Positions 35,376-44,555 of a DNA stretch of 64,000 bases are shown one piece after another (the stretch's first letter is position 1; every line of letters starts with the position of its first letter). Source of the DNA: Catenibacillus scindens (GTDB lineage Bacteria; Bacillota; Clostridia; Lachnospirales; Lachnospiraceae); contig NZ_JACHFW010000007.1 in NCBI RefSeq assembly GCF_014202115.1, positions 1 through 64,000 of the forward strand, written 5' to 3'. The translations under genes were made by a program, and so were the position numbers. Under the pieces are notes generated by a model. That model made no database searches. It had not been told where the DNA came from and worked only from the letters and a program-made list of their open reading frames with translations.

Positions 35376-38264
35376 ATGGAAGAAACAGTTTTAACAATTA
35401 TTATACTGGAAAACACAGAGCATACCGGACTGGAGGATACACTGAGGAGTATCCTGGCCCAGACGTACAGCAGCTATAAAATTTATTACCTGACCCATTC
35501 AAAAGATCTATGTATCGGAACAGACAGTGAGAAACTTCCGCCTTATGAAATCCTCTCACCGGAAGGCTCTGTGACCCGGTCACAGCTATACAATTATGCT
35601 CTGTCTAAAATACACACCCCCTATGTGCTGTTTATGGAAGAAAGGGATACACTCGCTCCGGCCTTTATAGAAAAAGCCATCGCCGGTTTTGAAGCCCCGC
35701 ATTTTACCGATGATGAAACATCTCCCGCCGCCGATATATCCATCTGTGTCGGCAAGGCTTACTGCCGCAATCCTGTCGTCTCCCCCAAAAGTGTCGAACA
35801 TATCCTCAGCAAAAAGTATATCCGAAAAATGAAAATAGAACCGTTGGACCAGGATTTCACCCCATCTTCCGGGGATGAGCCGCAGCCTGAGCCAGATTCC
35901 GCAAACCTCCTTCCGGTTCGCTATACTTATGTGCGGGACGTATTTTCCAGGCCGGACGGAATTTTGATCACCATGGATGGGTGTATTATAAAAACAGAAG
36001 CCGCGAAAAGTGTTGGTTTTAAAGACAGCCTTACTATGGAAGAGGAGGCGGATTTCATCCTCCGCTTTCTGCTGAAATATAAATCTTACTATGCCGTTCC
36101 GGGAGCAAAATATTATTATTACGCCCCCAGAGCCAATGAGGTTTTGTATCATCAAAACGCCCATTTTGACGCCTGGTATGAGACTTCCATGGAGCAGTTT
36201 ATTTTTCCTCTCCTTGATGACGCCCGGAAAATGTACGGATCTATTCCGATTTTCCTGCAAAATTACTGTATGTTCTATATGAATTGCCGTTTTATGTCCA
36301 ATCAGGATAACCGGGATAAGAAAATTCTCCTTAGTGATCGTCTGGATACATATCTGTCCCTTGTGACCCGGCTTTTTCAAAACATTGATGATGAGCAGCT
36401 TCTCAACCAGAGCCGGCTGCCCTATGTGACCACTAACCCGGAGATCCGATGCATGTATCTTAGGATTAAATATGGCGTTGAAAATGTCCGCTATGATTAC
36501 ATTCCTGTAAACAGCGACGATCCTAAAGTCATGGAGATCGGAGGCCGGGATCTTGAGATGCGTTTTGGTGATCATCTGATCTCCCAGTTAAGCGCCCACC
36601 GGATTTCCATAAATATTATGAACTATATTGACGGCGATCTGTGGATTGACGGTTCTCTTATCAGCATTTTCCAATATGGAGATATCCGTTTTTTTGCCAC
36701 TTTTAATGGCCAGGACTATCCCATCACTGATACCACCGCCTATTCCCAAACTAAGTATTTTGGAGTTCCCGGATACCGCCGGCTGCCTTTTTTCCTGAAA
36801 TTTCATCTCGATTCGGGGAAAAAGCTTCAAAGAATTACTTTTTATGCCAAATTTAAGGGTGAAAAGTTCCCTATGAAAATGACTTTTGCCAATCACTGGG
36901 CAAAGCTGAGTAAATCTCCAAGATATTCCTACTGGCGTTTTAACAAATATCTATGCCATCACGCCAATAATGGAATCTCCATAAAGCGGGCCACCACCTT
37001 TAATGTCTTAAAGAGGGAACTCCAGCTTCAGCTCCAGCTTTTTCATAAAAAAGATAAGTCCCCCTGGAAGTTCCGTATGCTTTACTGGCTGACCCGGCCT
37101 TATTTTCGTAAAAAGCGGATCTGGCTTATGCTGGACAAGCTCTACAAAGGCGGCGACAGTGCTGAATATTTATACCGTTACAGTGGGAAGCAAGATGACG
37201 GCATCACAAAATATTATCTTATTAATAAAAATACAAGCGATTATAAGAAACTTCGCCGGGACGGCTTCCGGCCGCTGGTCAACGGATCCCTTTTTCATAA
37301 ACTTGTATTTGTCAACGCGGATATTTTACTCATCACCAACTCCCATCTGTTCCCATTTAACGGGTACACAAAGGAGACTTCCAAATATATCCGCGGCCTG
37401 TGCAATTTTGGCTCTATGTGCCTCCAGCACGGCCTGTCTGTCCAGAAATGCGCCATCGCCCAGAGGCGGATCATTGACAATACGATGATGTATTTTCTAG
37501 GCAGTAAATACGAATACGAAAATCTTTCCCGCCACGCCTACGGCTATCAGGGCTTTGATATGCTGAAGCTGACAGGCATCGGCCGCTACGACGGCCTGGT
37601 GAACCAAGATAAGAAGCAGATCCTCATCTCCCCTACCTGGCGTATGTACAACGCCCTGCCGGTGACTACCAGCGAAGGAGAGCAGCGGGGATATAATCCG
37701 GAATTTAAACACACCACTTATTTTCATATATACAATACACTGATTAACAACGAAAAGCTGATCGAGACGGCACGAAAGTATGGCTACAAAATCAAGTATC
37801 TCCTCCACCCCATTATCAGTTCCCAGGTGGAAGATTTTACACCGAATCCGGAGCTGGAGGTCATCCCCTCTGTAGGGGATTTAAGCTATGAGGAGATACT
37901 GACCCAATCCAGCCTTATGGTCACTGATTACTCCGGTGTCCAGTTTGACTTTGCCTATATGCGCAAACCTGTCGTTTACTTTCATCCGGAAGATCTGCCT
38001 CCCCACTATGAGGACGGCGTATTTTTCTATGACACTATGGGTTTTGGAGAAATATGTCGCCGCTTAGATCAGCTTGTGGATACTTTATGTGAATACATGG
38101 CTTCCGGCTGCGAGATGAAAGAAATGTACCGCCTCAGAGCTGATGACTTTTTTGCCCACAATGATCATCATAACTGTGAGCGCATTTACAAGGAAATTTA
38201 CAATTATCAGAAAATGATCGACAGGGACAAGCTGCGGCCCAGTATGTCCCCCAAAGGAGAATAG
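35376..38264 (+). CDS. GT2-TagF fusion: glycosyltransferase plus polyol-phosphate polymerase
   Basis: This 962-residue two-domain protein begins with a GT-A family 2 domain of roughly 330 residues (ILENTEHTGLEDTLRSILAQ at the start, FMEERDTLAP as the metal-site region). A beta-rich linker follows (about 380-540), then a full TagF/TarL-type polymerase (about 560-950) with CLQHGLSVQKC, ISPTWRMYN, YLLHPIISSQ and VTDYSGVQFDFAYM as active-site motifs. One protein could thus add a sugar and polyol phosphate alternately, as in polymers with a glycosyl polyol-phosphate repeat. The aspartate pattern in the GT2 domain is less canonical than usual. It is 100 bp after the TagB-like gene and just before the next transferase. 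Confidence 0.85.
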   Translation: MEETVLTIIILENTEHTGLEDTLRSILAQTYSSYKIYYLTHSKDLCIGTDSEKLPPYEILSPEGSVTRSQLYNYALSKIHTPYVLFMEERDTLAPAFIEKAIAGFEAPHFTDDETSPAADISICVGKAYCRNPVVSPKSVEHILSKKYIRKMKIEPLDQDFTPSSGDEPQPEPDSANLLPVRYTYVRDVFSRPDGILITMDGCIIKTEAAKSVGFKDSLTMEEEADFILRFLLKYKSYYAVPGAKYYYYAPRANEVLYHQNAHFDAWYETSMEQFIFPLLDDARKMYGSIPIFLQNYCMFYMNCRFMSNQDNRDKKILLSDRLDTYLSLVTRLFQNIDDEQLLNQSRLPYVTTNPEIRCMYLRIKYGVENVRYDYIPVNSDDPKVMEIGGRDLEMRFGDHLISQLSAHRISINIMNYIDGDLWIDGSLISIFQYGDIRFFATFNGQDYPITDTTAYSQTKYFGVPGYRRLPFFLKFHLDSGKKLQRITFYAKFKGEKFPMKMTFANHWAKLSKSPRYSYWRFNKYLCHHANNGISIKRATTFNVLKRELQLQLQLFHKKDKSPWKFRMLYWLTRPYFRKKRIWLMLDKLYKGGDSAEYLYRYSGKQDDGITKYYLINKNTSDYKKLRRDGFRPLVNGSLFHKLVFVNADILLITNSHLFPFNGYTKETSKYIRGLCNFGSMCLQHGLSVQKCAIAQRRIIDNTMMYFLGSKYEYENLSRHAYGYQGFDMLKLTGIGRYDGLVNQDKKQILISPTWRMYNALPVTTSEGEQRGYNPEFKHTTYFHIYNTLINNEKLIETARKYGYKIKYLLHPIISSQVEDFTPNPELEVIPSVGDLSYEEILTQSSLMVTDYSGVQFDFAYMRKPVVYFHPEDLPPHYEDGVFFYDTMGFGEICRRLDQLVDTLCEYMASGCEMKEMYRLRADDFFAHNDHHNCERIYKEIYNYQKMIDRDKLRPSMSPKGE

Positions 38265-38266
38265 CC

Positions 38267-39940
38267 ATGAAATGGACGAATTCATGTCCTTTTACTGTCA
38301 GCGGCATTACGTGGGAAAGAATCTTTCTGAAATTTAAGATCCATTCAGAGACAGATATCCCATCAGAAACCGCCTTTGTTTTAATGTCTCTGGATCCTGA
38401 AAATCCAAAAAGAGTTTCCGTGGAGAAAGGACAGATTCCCCTTTCTCCACAGGAACAAAAGCTCCGGGAGTGGAGCTTTTGTCTGAATATGGCGGCCGCA
38501 AACGGCCGCAGTTTTCTCGACAATGGCCAGTGGCGTCTGTGCGCCCTAAATGGCGGACAGATCTTCCCAGTGTCCATCGACTGTGAAGAGGCCCGCTGCC
38601 AGGACGAGTGGGCTAGGATCTTTAAATATGGAAAAAACAAATATGCCTACAATGTGTCTTTCAGCGTCCAGGAAGTCTGTCCTAACCGGCTGGAACTTGT
38701 TCTGTCCAGCTTTTTTGTCCGCGTCAACCCCAAGTGGCGGAAACGGAAGTATGTCCAGGAGGCCGTGACATTAAAGGGAAAGTTTCGGCGGTTTTATCTG
38801 TGGCTGGTCATTGTAATGATCCGCTGCTATTACTTCGCCTTTTCACGGCTTATCCCAAAACACGGAGACAGAGTTCTGTTTATGACTGAGACGAAAGACT
38901 ATCTTTGGGGAAATTTAAAATATATCCACGACCGGATGATTGAACGCGGTCTGAAAAGACGCTTTAAGATTTCCTGCGCCTGCCGCAAATCTGTAGGACA
39001 TCAAAAGAGCGCTTTAAGCTGGATCAAAACCGTCGGCTCCATCGCCGCCAGCGACTTTATATTTATTGATGACTACGCTCCGGTTTTTGGCTTTTTTAAA
39101 CTGTATAAAAAGACAAAACTGATCCAGGTATGGCACGCCGGCGAAGGATTCAAATCTGTGGGTTACAGCCGTTTTGGCCGGGAAGGCTCCCCTTTTCCCT
39201 CCGGCTCCTGCCACAAAGCCTACACTTTTGCCCTCACCGGAGCCCCAGAACTTGTACCAGTCTATGAAGAAGTTTTCGGCATTGAAAAAGATGCCATCCT
39301 TCCCTTAGGTATGGCACGCCTGGACCATTTTCTTGACCAGGAGAAAATTGACGCTTTTACGTCGGAATTTTATAAAAAATGGCCGGATCTGAGAGGGAAA
39401 AAAATCATTCTTTTTGCCCCCACGTTCCGGGGTGCCGGACAAAAAGATGCCTGGTATGATTACAGCCGGCTGGATTTTTCCCGAATTTATGATTTTTGCG
39501 GAGATGAGTATATTTTCCTTATAAAAATGCACCCCTTTATCACTGAACGCCCGGATATCCCCAAAATCTTCCGGACAAGAATCTGCGATTTTTCAGATTA
39601 CCCGGACATTAACGAATTATTTTATATAACAGATCTGCTGATCACCGATTATTCATCCAATTATTATGAATTTGCCCTTTTAAAACGCCCTGTTCTGTTT
39701 TACACTTATGACAGAGCATTTTATGAGCTAACCCGCGGTGTACACCGGTCTGTAAAAGATAACGCTCCCGGAAAAGTATGCGATACTTTTGACCAGCTTA
39801 TGACAGCTCTGGAAACAAAAGATTATGAAATAGACAAAACTCTCACATTTGCCCGGGAACATTTTGGAAACTATGACGGACACGCCTCAGACAGAATTAT
39901 TAACCAAATTTTATTAGATGGGAGTGAAACTCATGAGTAA
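38267..39940 (+). CDS. CDP-glycerol/ribitol glycerophosphotransferase family protein
   Basis: This 557-residue protein has an N-terminal beta-rich region (about 1-185) and a C-terminal Glyphos_transf domain with DRVLFMTETKDYLWGN, LIQVWHAGEGFKSVG (active-site His), ILFAPTFRG, IKMHPF and LLITDYSSNYYEFA. It transfers glycerol- or ribitol-phosphate from the CDP-activated form to the growing chain on the inner membrane face. AAAGGAG precedes the ATG, which lies 2 bp after the preceding stop, and its 3' end overlaps a possible longer form of the cytidylyltransferase gene. Which of the three transferases primes and which polymerises cannot be decided here. Confidence 0.88.
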   Translation: MKWTNSCPFTVSGITWERIFLKFKIHSETDIPSETAFVLMSLDPENPKRVSVEKGQIPLSPQEQKLREWSFCLNMAAANGRSFLDNGQWRLCALNGGQIFPVSIDCEEARCQDEWARIFKYGKNKYAYNVSFSVQEVCPNRLELVLSSFFVRVNPKWRKRKYVQEAVTLKGKFRRFYLWLVIVMIRCYYFAFSRLIPKHGDRVLFMTETKDYLWGNLKYIHDRMIERGLKRRFKISCACRKSVGHQKSALSWIKTVGSIAASDFIFIDDYAPVFGFFKLYKKTKLIQVWHAGEGFKSVGYSRFGREGSPFPSGSCHKAYTFALTGAPELVPVYEEVFGIEKDAILPLGMARLDHFLDQEKIDAFTSEFYKKWPDLRGKKIILFAPTFRGAGQKDAWYDYSRLDFSRIYDFCGDEYIFLIKMHPFITERPDIPKIFRTRICDFSDYPDINELFYITDLLITDYSSNYYEFALLKRPVLFYTYDRAFYELTRGVHRSVKDNAPGKVCDTFDQLMTALETKDYEIDKTLTFAREHFGNYDGHASDRIINQILLDGSETHE

Positions 39941-40697
39941 AAATATAGCAATTATATTTGCCGGAGGCAGCGGCGCCCGCATGGGGGCTGGAGTTCCAAA
40001 ACAATTTCTGGAAGTCAATGGCATGCCTATTATTATCCATACTCTTGAAAATTTTGAGGAACATCCCCAGATTGACGAAATCTATATTGCATGTAAAGAA
40101 GAATATATCCGCAAACTGAAACGGATGCTGAATAAATTCTGGATCAAAAAGGTAAAGGACATCGTCCCCGGAGGACGATGCGGCCAAGAGTCTATCTATC
40201 ATGCCTTAAAAGCGGCTTCTGAAAATAATGAAAGAGACGCCGTGGTACTGATCCACGATGGAGTACGTCCATGTATTAACGGCGGCCTCATTGATGACGT
40301 GATCACCTGTGTGAAAGAAAATGGAACAGCTATCACCTGTACGCCTATGATCGAGACACCTATACTCAGCCGTGGCGGCGACTATGTAGGCAAAGTCTTA
40401 CAGAGGGAAGCAGTCTATACCGCCCAGGCGCCTCAGGCTTTCTATCTTGGCGATATTCTTGACGCCCACGAAAAAATCCGGGCCAGGGATCCGGAATACA
40501 CAGGGATCATTGATAGCTGCACACTGATGCAAAGCATGGGCTATAAGATTGCCATTGTTCCAGGCCCCAGGGGCAATATCAAGGTGACAACACCGGAAGA
40601 TCTGTACATTTTCCGGGCCATGATCCAGTACCAGGAAACCCGGGATGCTTTCGGTTTAAGCAGCAAAGAAATCGCCGCCACCCTGAAAAAACAGTAA
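39933..40697 (+). CDS. tarI: Ribitol-5-phosphate cytidylyltransferase (TarI/IspD family)
   Basis: This 254-residue nucleotidyltransferase makes a CDP-polyol from CTP and a polyol phosphate. It has IIFAGGSGARMGAGVPKQF (nucleotide loop), VLIHDGVRPC, QAPQAF and the C-terminal KVTTPEDLYIF. IspD (MEP pathway) shares this fold, but position between polyol-phosphate transferases and their exporter argues for TarI. I choose ATG 39933 because GGGAG precedes it; the GTG-like longer form from 39918 overlaps the upstream stop. The substrate might be ribitol-5-phosphate or another polyol phosphate made by the neighbouring SDR enzyme. Confidence 0.75.
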   Translation: MSKNIAIIFAGGSGARMGAGVPKQFLEVNGMPIIIHTLENFEEHPQIDEIYIACKEEYIRKLKRMLNKFWIKKVKDIVPGGRCGQESIYHALKAASENNERDAVVLIHDGVRPCINGGLIDDVITCVKENGTAITCTPMIETPILSRGGDYVGKVLQREAVYTAQAPQAFYLGDILDAHEKIRARDPEYTGIIDSCTLMQSMGYKIAIVPGPRGNIKVTTPEDLYIFRAMIQYQETRDAFGLSSKEIAATLKKQ

Positions 40698-40721
40698 TAT
40701 GAAAAAAGTAGGAGGGATACA

Positions 40722-41771
40722 ATGAACGCTATTTTAAAGGAAGATTTTGCCAATATCCTCAAAGAAAATCTTCACTGGGAAAAATTTAAAGACGCCCACG
40801 TCCTTATCACAGGCGCCAGCGGTATGCTTGGAAGTTATATGACCAACGTTTTGCTGGCGCTCAACGAAGAGAGGGACTATCATATAAAGATCACCGCCCT
40901 GGTGCGCCATCCCGAAAAGCTTTCCAGCGAAATCCGTGATAAAGTCCAGATTTTATGCCAGAGTGTCACCAGGCCCATTGCCTCCCAGGAGACTTTTGAC
41001 TTCGTCATCCACACCGCCAGCCCGGCAAGTCCTCTGATCATGAGGGATGACCCGGTAGGTACTGTGGCCGCCAATACCCTTGGCACTTTTTATACATTGG
41101 AAGCGGCTCAAAAAAGCGGTGCCAAAGGTTATCTTTTTATTTCCTCCCGGGAGATTTACGGTCAGCCCTATGATCATCAGGAGCTTTTTACAGAAGATAC
41201 CTACGGCTTTGTGGATCCCTTAAACCCACGCTCCTGCTACCCGGAAGGCAAAAAAGCCGCAGAAACTATGTGTATGTGCTTTAAGCAACAGTACGGCCTT
41301 AATGTGAAGATCGCCCGCCTGGCCCACACTTTCGGTCCGGGGATGTCCATTAACGATGGCCGGGTTCAGGCAGACTTTCTCCGCAATGTTGTCCGCAGTG
41401 AAGACATTGTTTTAAAAAGCGAAGGGCTTCCCATCCGGACTTACACTTATGTAGCTGACGCCGTCTGCGCCCTCTTTTATATTCTGCTGAACAGCGAGGA
41501 CGTAGTATACAATATATCCAGCGAGGACGCCACGGTTTCTATCCGCCAGCTCGCCCAGACTCTGGCCGACGCTTACCCCGATCGGGGATTAAAGCTTGTT
41601 TTTGATATTCCAAAAGATCAGAAAAATACCGGCTGTGCCCCTTTCACTTTAGGTATCCTTAACAGTGATAAGCTGAAAGCGCTGGGCTGGAAGCCGATCT
41701 ATACTCTGAAAGAAGGGCTTATGCGCACTGTAGATTATCTCGAAAGCGAGAACGCCGCTCTGGGAGGTTGA
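40722..41771 (+). CDS. NAD-dependent epimerase/dehydratase (extended SDR)
   Basis: This 349-residue extended SDR enzyme has the NAD-binding ITGASGMLGSY, the active-site Ser in FISSREIYG, and Tyr/Lys in CYPEGKKAAE. It resembles sugar-nucleotide enzymes such as UDP-glucuronate decarboxylase and dTDP-glucose 4,6-dehydratase. In known ribitol teichoic acid systems TarI is partnered by TarJ, a medium-chain alcohol dehydrogenase, or by a classical SDR (Bcs1). An extended SDR here suggests either a different route to the polyol or modification of a CDP- or UDP-linked sugar for this polymer. GGAGGGATAC precedes the ATG. Confidence 0.78.
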   Translation: MNAILKEDFANILKENLHWEKFKDAHVLITGASGMLGSYMTNVLLALNEERDYHIKITALVRHPEKLSSEIRDKVQILCQSVTRPIASQETFDFVIHTASPASPLIMRDDPVGTVAANTLGTFYTLEAAQKSGAKGYLFISSREIYGQPYDHQELFTEDTYGFVDPLNPRSCYPEGKKAAETMCMCFKQQYGLNVKIARLAHTFGPGMSINDGRVQADFLRNVVRSEDIVLKSEGLPIRTYTYVADAVCALFYILLNSEDVVYNISSEDATVSIRQLAQTLADAYPDRGLKLVFDIPKDQKNTGCAPFTLGILNSDKLKALGWKPIYTLKEGLMRTVDYLESENAALGG

Positions 41772-41773
41772 CC

Positions 41774-42592
41774 ATGTTTACCAGTTTAAAGTATGTATTT
41801 GGCGAAAATATACACAATCTCTACCGGATTTACTCCATCGCCAAATATGAGCTGCTGGCGGATATGCGGGATTCCAAATTTGGTCTGTTCTGGAACTTTG
41901 CCTCACCGGCCATACAGGTGCTGACTTACTGGCTCATCTTCGGCATTGCCTGGAATCGGAAACCCATCGGCAATATCAACTACCTTCCCTGGCTTGTCGT
42001 CGGCTACGCTGCCTGGTGGTTTATCCAACCCTGCATCCAGAGCGGATGCAGCGCCATATTTTCCAAGACCAGTGTGATCACAAAAATGAAATTTCCCGTC
42101 AGCATCCTTCCGGCGACCATTTGCGCCAAAGAATTTTTTAACCATCTGTGTATGCTTCTTATTGCCTTTGTCACCATTATGATCTGCGGATTTTTCCCAA
42201 ACCTGTACTGGCTGGGCCTGATCTACTACGCCCTCTGCGCCTTTGCTTTTGTGGAGTCCGTATCCCTGATCTTATCGGTGCTGACCATGCTATGGCGGGA
42301 CGTGCGCAAACTTGTCACTTCCCTCATGCGTATGCTGATGTACTTTTCGCCGGTCATCTGGGAGTGCCAGTTTCCCGATACCTTTCCCCTTCATGGATTT
42401 CTCAATGTATGCATGAAGCTCAATCCGGTATATTATATCATCACCGGCTACCGGGACAGTATTTTTTACAGCCGGCCCTTCTGGCAGCACCCGGCCCTGA
42501 CACTGTATTTCTGGTGCTGTGTCGCACTCCTTTTTATTGTGGGCTGTGCCCTCATGTATAAATTCAAGCGCAAATTTATTGATATGATATAA
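41774..42592 (+). CDS. tagG: Teichoic acid ABC exporter permease TagG
   Basis: This ABC-2 permease of about 272 residues has six membrane helices and an amphipathic N-terminus. The FGLFWNFASPAIQVLTYW motif is typical of TagG. With TagH it moves the finished polyol-phosphate polymer across the membrane. The start is ATG 41774, 8 nt after GGGAGG; the TTG at 41768 overlaps the preceding stop. Its TAA stop codon is the first three bases of inverted repeat copy C, so the repeat is fused to the end of the gene. Confidence 0.9.
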   Translation: MFTSLKYVFGENIHNLYRIYSIAKYELLADMRDSKFGLFWNFASPAIQVLTYWLIFGIAWNRKPIGNINYLPWLVVGYAAWWFIQPCIQSGCSAIFSKTSVITKMKFPVSILPATICAKEFFNHLCMLLIAFVTIMICGFFPNLYWLGLIYYALCAFAFVESVSLILSVLTMLWRDVRKLVTSLMRMLMYFSPVIWECQFPDTFPLHGFLNVCMKLNPVYYIITGYRDSIFYSRPFWQHPALTLYFWCCVALLFIVGCALMYKFKRKFIDMI

Positions 42593-42646
42593 CAGTTCAG
42601 CCATCAGGAATAGGCGGGATTGCGAATGGCGCGGGCTGAACTGTTA
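42590..42646. repeat. Nested inverted repeat, copy C
   Basis: This 57-bp copy has a 13-bp perfect inverted repeat (TAACAGTTCAGCC at 42590-42602, complement at 42634-42646). The CATCAGGAAT inner sequence matches copies A and B, and AATGGCGCGG before the right arm matches copy A. It lies between tagG and tagH, beginning with the tagG stop codon. Confidence 0.87.
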
Positions 42647-42690
42647 CGATACTCAGCCATGCTTTGTATTTTGCAGAAGAAAGGTATTTT

Positions 42691-43521
42691 ATGGAAAAAA
42701 CATTATATGATTCCAGTCCATACGCTGTTGAAATGGAACATGTTTCCAAAATATACAAACTAAAGAAAAAGGATGGGGATTCCAAAAGCAGCGAAAGTTT
42801 CTACGCCCTGAAAGATATCACGCTGAAAATTGCCAAAGGCGATGTGGTGGGAATACTTGGCACTAACGGCTCAGGTAAATCTACGCTGTCCGTGATCCTG
42901 GCCGGGATCTCCGATATTGACAGCGGACAGCTTGCCATCCATGGTGAGCAGGAGCTGATCTCCATTAACACGGGGCTGAACAATCAGCTTACCGGCCTTG
43001 AAAATATTCATCTCAAAGGGGCTCTCATGGGCTTTAAGCCGAAAAAAATCAGGGAGATCATTGACGGTGTTGTTGAGTTTGCGGAACTTGGGGACTTTCT
43101 CTATCAACCGGTAAAAAAATACTCCAGCGGTATGAAATCCCGCCTTGGTTTTTCTATATCTCTGGCTCTTGACCCGGACATTTTTATTATCGACGAGGCC
43201 CTTTCTGTAGGTGATAAAGGCTTTGCAAAAAAATGCCTTAACCGGATGAAAAAGCTCAGGGACGAGAAAGATAAAACGATCCTTTTTATTTCTCACTCTC
43301 TGCCCCAGGTTCGGGAGTTTTGCAAAACAGGTTTGTGGATCGAGGGCGGACATTTAATGGAAACAGGCCCTATCAGGGATGTGTGCGACCATTATTCAGA
43401 CTATGTAGACAAGCTTAACGCCCTTCCCGATAAAGAAAAGAAAAAAAATCTTGACGAAAAGTTTAAAGAACGGCTTATTGTCACCGAAAAGAAATCTTTC
43501 TGGATAAAAATCTTTGGCTGA
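42691..43521 (+). CDS. tagH: Teichoic acid ABC exporter ATPase TagH
   Basis: This 276-residue ABC ATPase powers polymer export with TagG. It has Walker A GTNGSGKST, the signature region YSSGMKSRLGFS and Walker B IFIIDEALSVGD. It lacks the long C-terminal glycan-binding domain of the Wzt-type ATPase at 21551, as in short TagH forms, and ends in a Lys-rich tail. I set the start at ATG 42691, after GAAGAAAGG; a TTG at 42664 is less likely. It is the last gene of the operon and is followed by a strong terminator. Confidence 0.9.
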   Translation: MEKTLYDSSPYAVEMEHVSKIYKLKKKDGDSKSSESFYALKDITLKIAKGDVVGILGTNGSGKSTLSVILAGISDIDSGQLAIHGEQELISINTGLNNQLTGLENIHLKGALMGFKPKKIREIIDGVVEFAELGDFLYQPVKKYSSGMKSRLGFSISLALDPDIFIIDEALSVGDKGFAKKCLNRMKKLRDEKDKTILFISHSLPQVREFCKTGLWIEGGHLMETGPIRDVCDHYSDYVDKLNALPDKEKKKNLDEKFKERLIVTEKKSFWIKIFG

Positions 43522-43525
43522 ATCC

Positions 43526-43566
43526 ACTGCCGGAGCTTAATTTATGCTCCGGCAGTCTTCGTTTTT
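43526..43566 (+). terminator. Rho-independent terminator of the teichoic-type operon
   Basis: An 11-bp perfect GC-rich stem (ACTGCCGGAGC at 43526-43536, complement at 43546-43556) with a 9-nt loop is followed by CTTCGTTTTT. It ends the rightward operon five bases after the tagH stop. The stop codon of the convergent HAD gene lies in its loop. Confidence 0.92.
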
Positions 43567-44451
43567 ATTATTGTCATTAGCTTCCTTCTGATTGCTCACA
43601 TGCCAGCCCTCCAGCGCCTCGTAAGCCGCTGTCTTATCAATAATAGAAAAAATCAATGTCTCTATGGGAGATCCCGGCGTATAATCCGCGGGGGCAAAAT
43701 ATTTAATCCGCTTCTCCCTAAGCATACGGTACACTTTCTCCTTATTCATGTGGGCCGGGTTATAGACGCCGATAGAATGGCCGCCATATGTATTGACCAG
43801 CTTCATACAGGGGATATCTGTGTCGCTGTCCCCAATATATACAATATTTCTAAAAGGCACCCGGATCTTATCCGGCGGAAAATATTCGTTCACCCCCGGA
43901 TCGTTGACATCCAGCACCCCTTTTTCAATGCGGAATAAAAACTGAGTCTTATTTGTGTAGTTGACCGCCTGGGCCGGCCATTTCGCCACACCCTTCTGAT
44001 TAAAATAAAAGGAACTGGCGTATATTTTCTCAAACACACCTTTTCTGGCAATTTCTGTTCCTTCAATCATTTCTTTCAGACCAGAAGAAATAATATAATG
44101 CTCGACGATCACTTTTTTCTCTTCGCCGTACTGGCGAATCCGGTCAAACCATGTGTCCACCCCAGGGAACAGGGCTACCTTGGCGCCGTAAGCTTCCAGC
44201 GCTTCCCTCTTGACAATAATATTACCTTCGGCTTCTTCTACCATTTTGTACATATAGGCCAGATTCTGATCCATTCCATTTTCAAAAGCCAGCTCATTGG
44301 CTTCTTCCCAGAAATGCTCCACATCATAGCCGACGTCCTGAATATATCCCTGGGCCTGCATGTCATCCGGAGATAATGTTTTATCAAAATCATAACAAAT
44401 GGCAAGAACAGGCAGGGATTCTTTGGATTTTCTAAAAAAAGTCCTCTCCAT
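43537..44451 (-). CDS. HAD-superfamily hydrolase
   Basis: This cytoplasmic phosphatase-like protein of about 304 residues has the HAD motifs CYDFDKTLSP (nucleophile Asp and acid Asp), ISSGLKEMI (motif II Ser) and YIGDSDTDIP (motif IV). The substrate is unknown. The cap region is large (about residues 30-110), which points to a small-molecule phosphate. I use ATG 44451, 5 nt after AGGAGG; the longer frame from 44469 overlaps that site. It could be co-transcribed with the ABC exporter genes 105 bp upstream. Its stop codon lies inside the loop of the convergent terminator. Confidence 0.8.
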   Translation of the reverse strand: MERTFFRKSKESLPVLAICYDFDKTLSPDDMQAQGYIQDVGYDVEHFWEEANELAFENGMDQNLAYMYKMVEEAEGNIIVKREALEAYGAKVALFPGVDTWFDRIRQYGEEKKVIVEHYIISSGLKEMIEGTEIARKGVFEKIYASSFYFNQKGVAKWPAQAVNYTNKTQFLFRIEKGVLDVNDPGVNEYFPPDKIRVPFRNIVYIGDSDTDIPCMKLVNTYGGHSIGVYNPAHMNKEKVYRMLREKRIKYFAPADYTPGSPIETLIFSIIDKTAAYEALEGWHVSNQKEANDNNKNEDCRSIN

Positions 44452-44555
44452 TACTCCTCCTGACATCACTGCTCACGATCCGCGCCGCAAACAGTACACT
44501 CGTATCATCCGCGTTAAATACGAACTGCTGCTTTTCATAAAAGCGTTCCAAAAAG

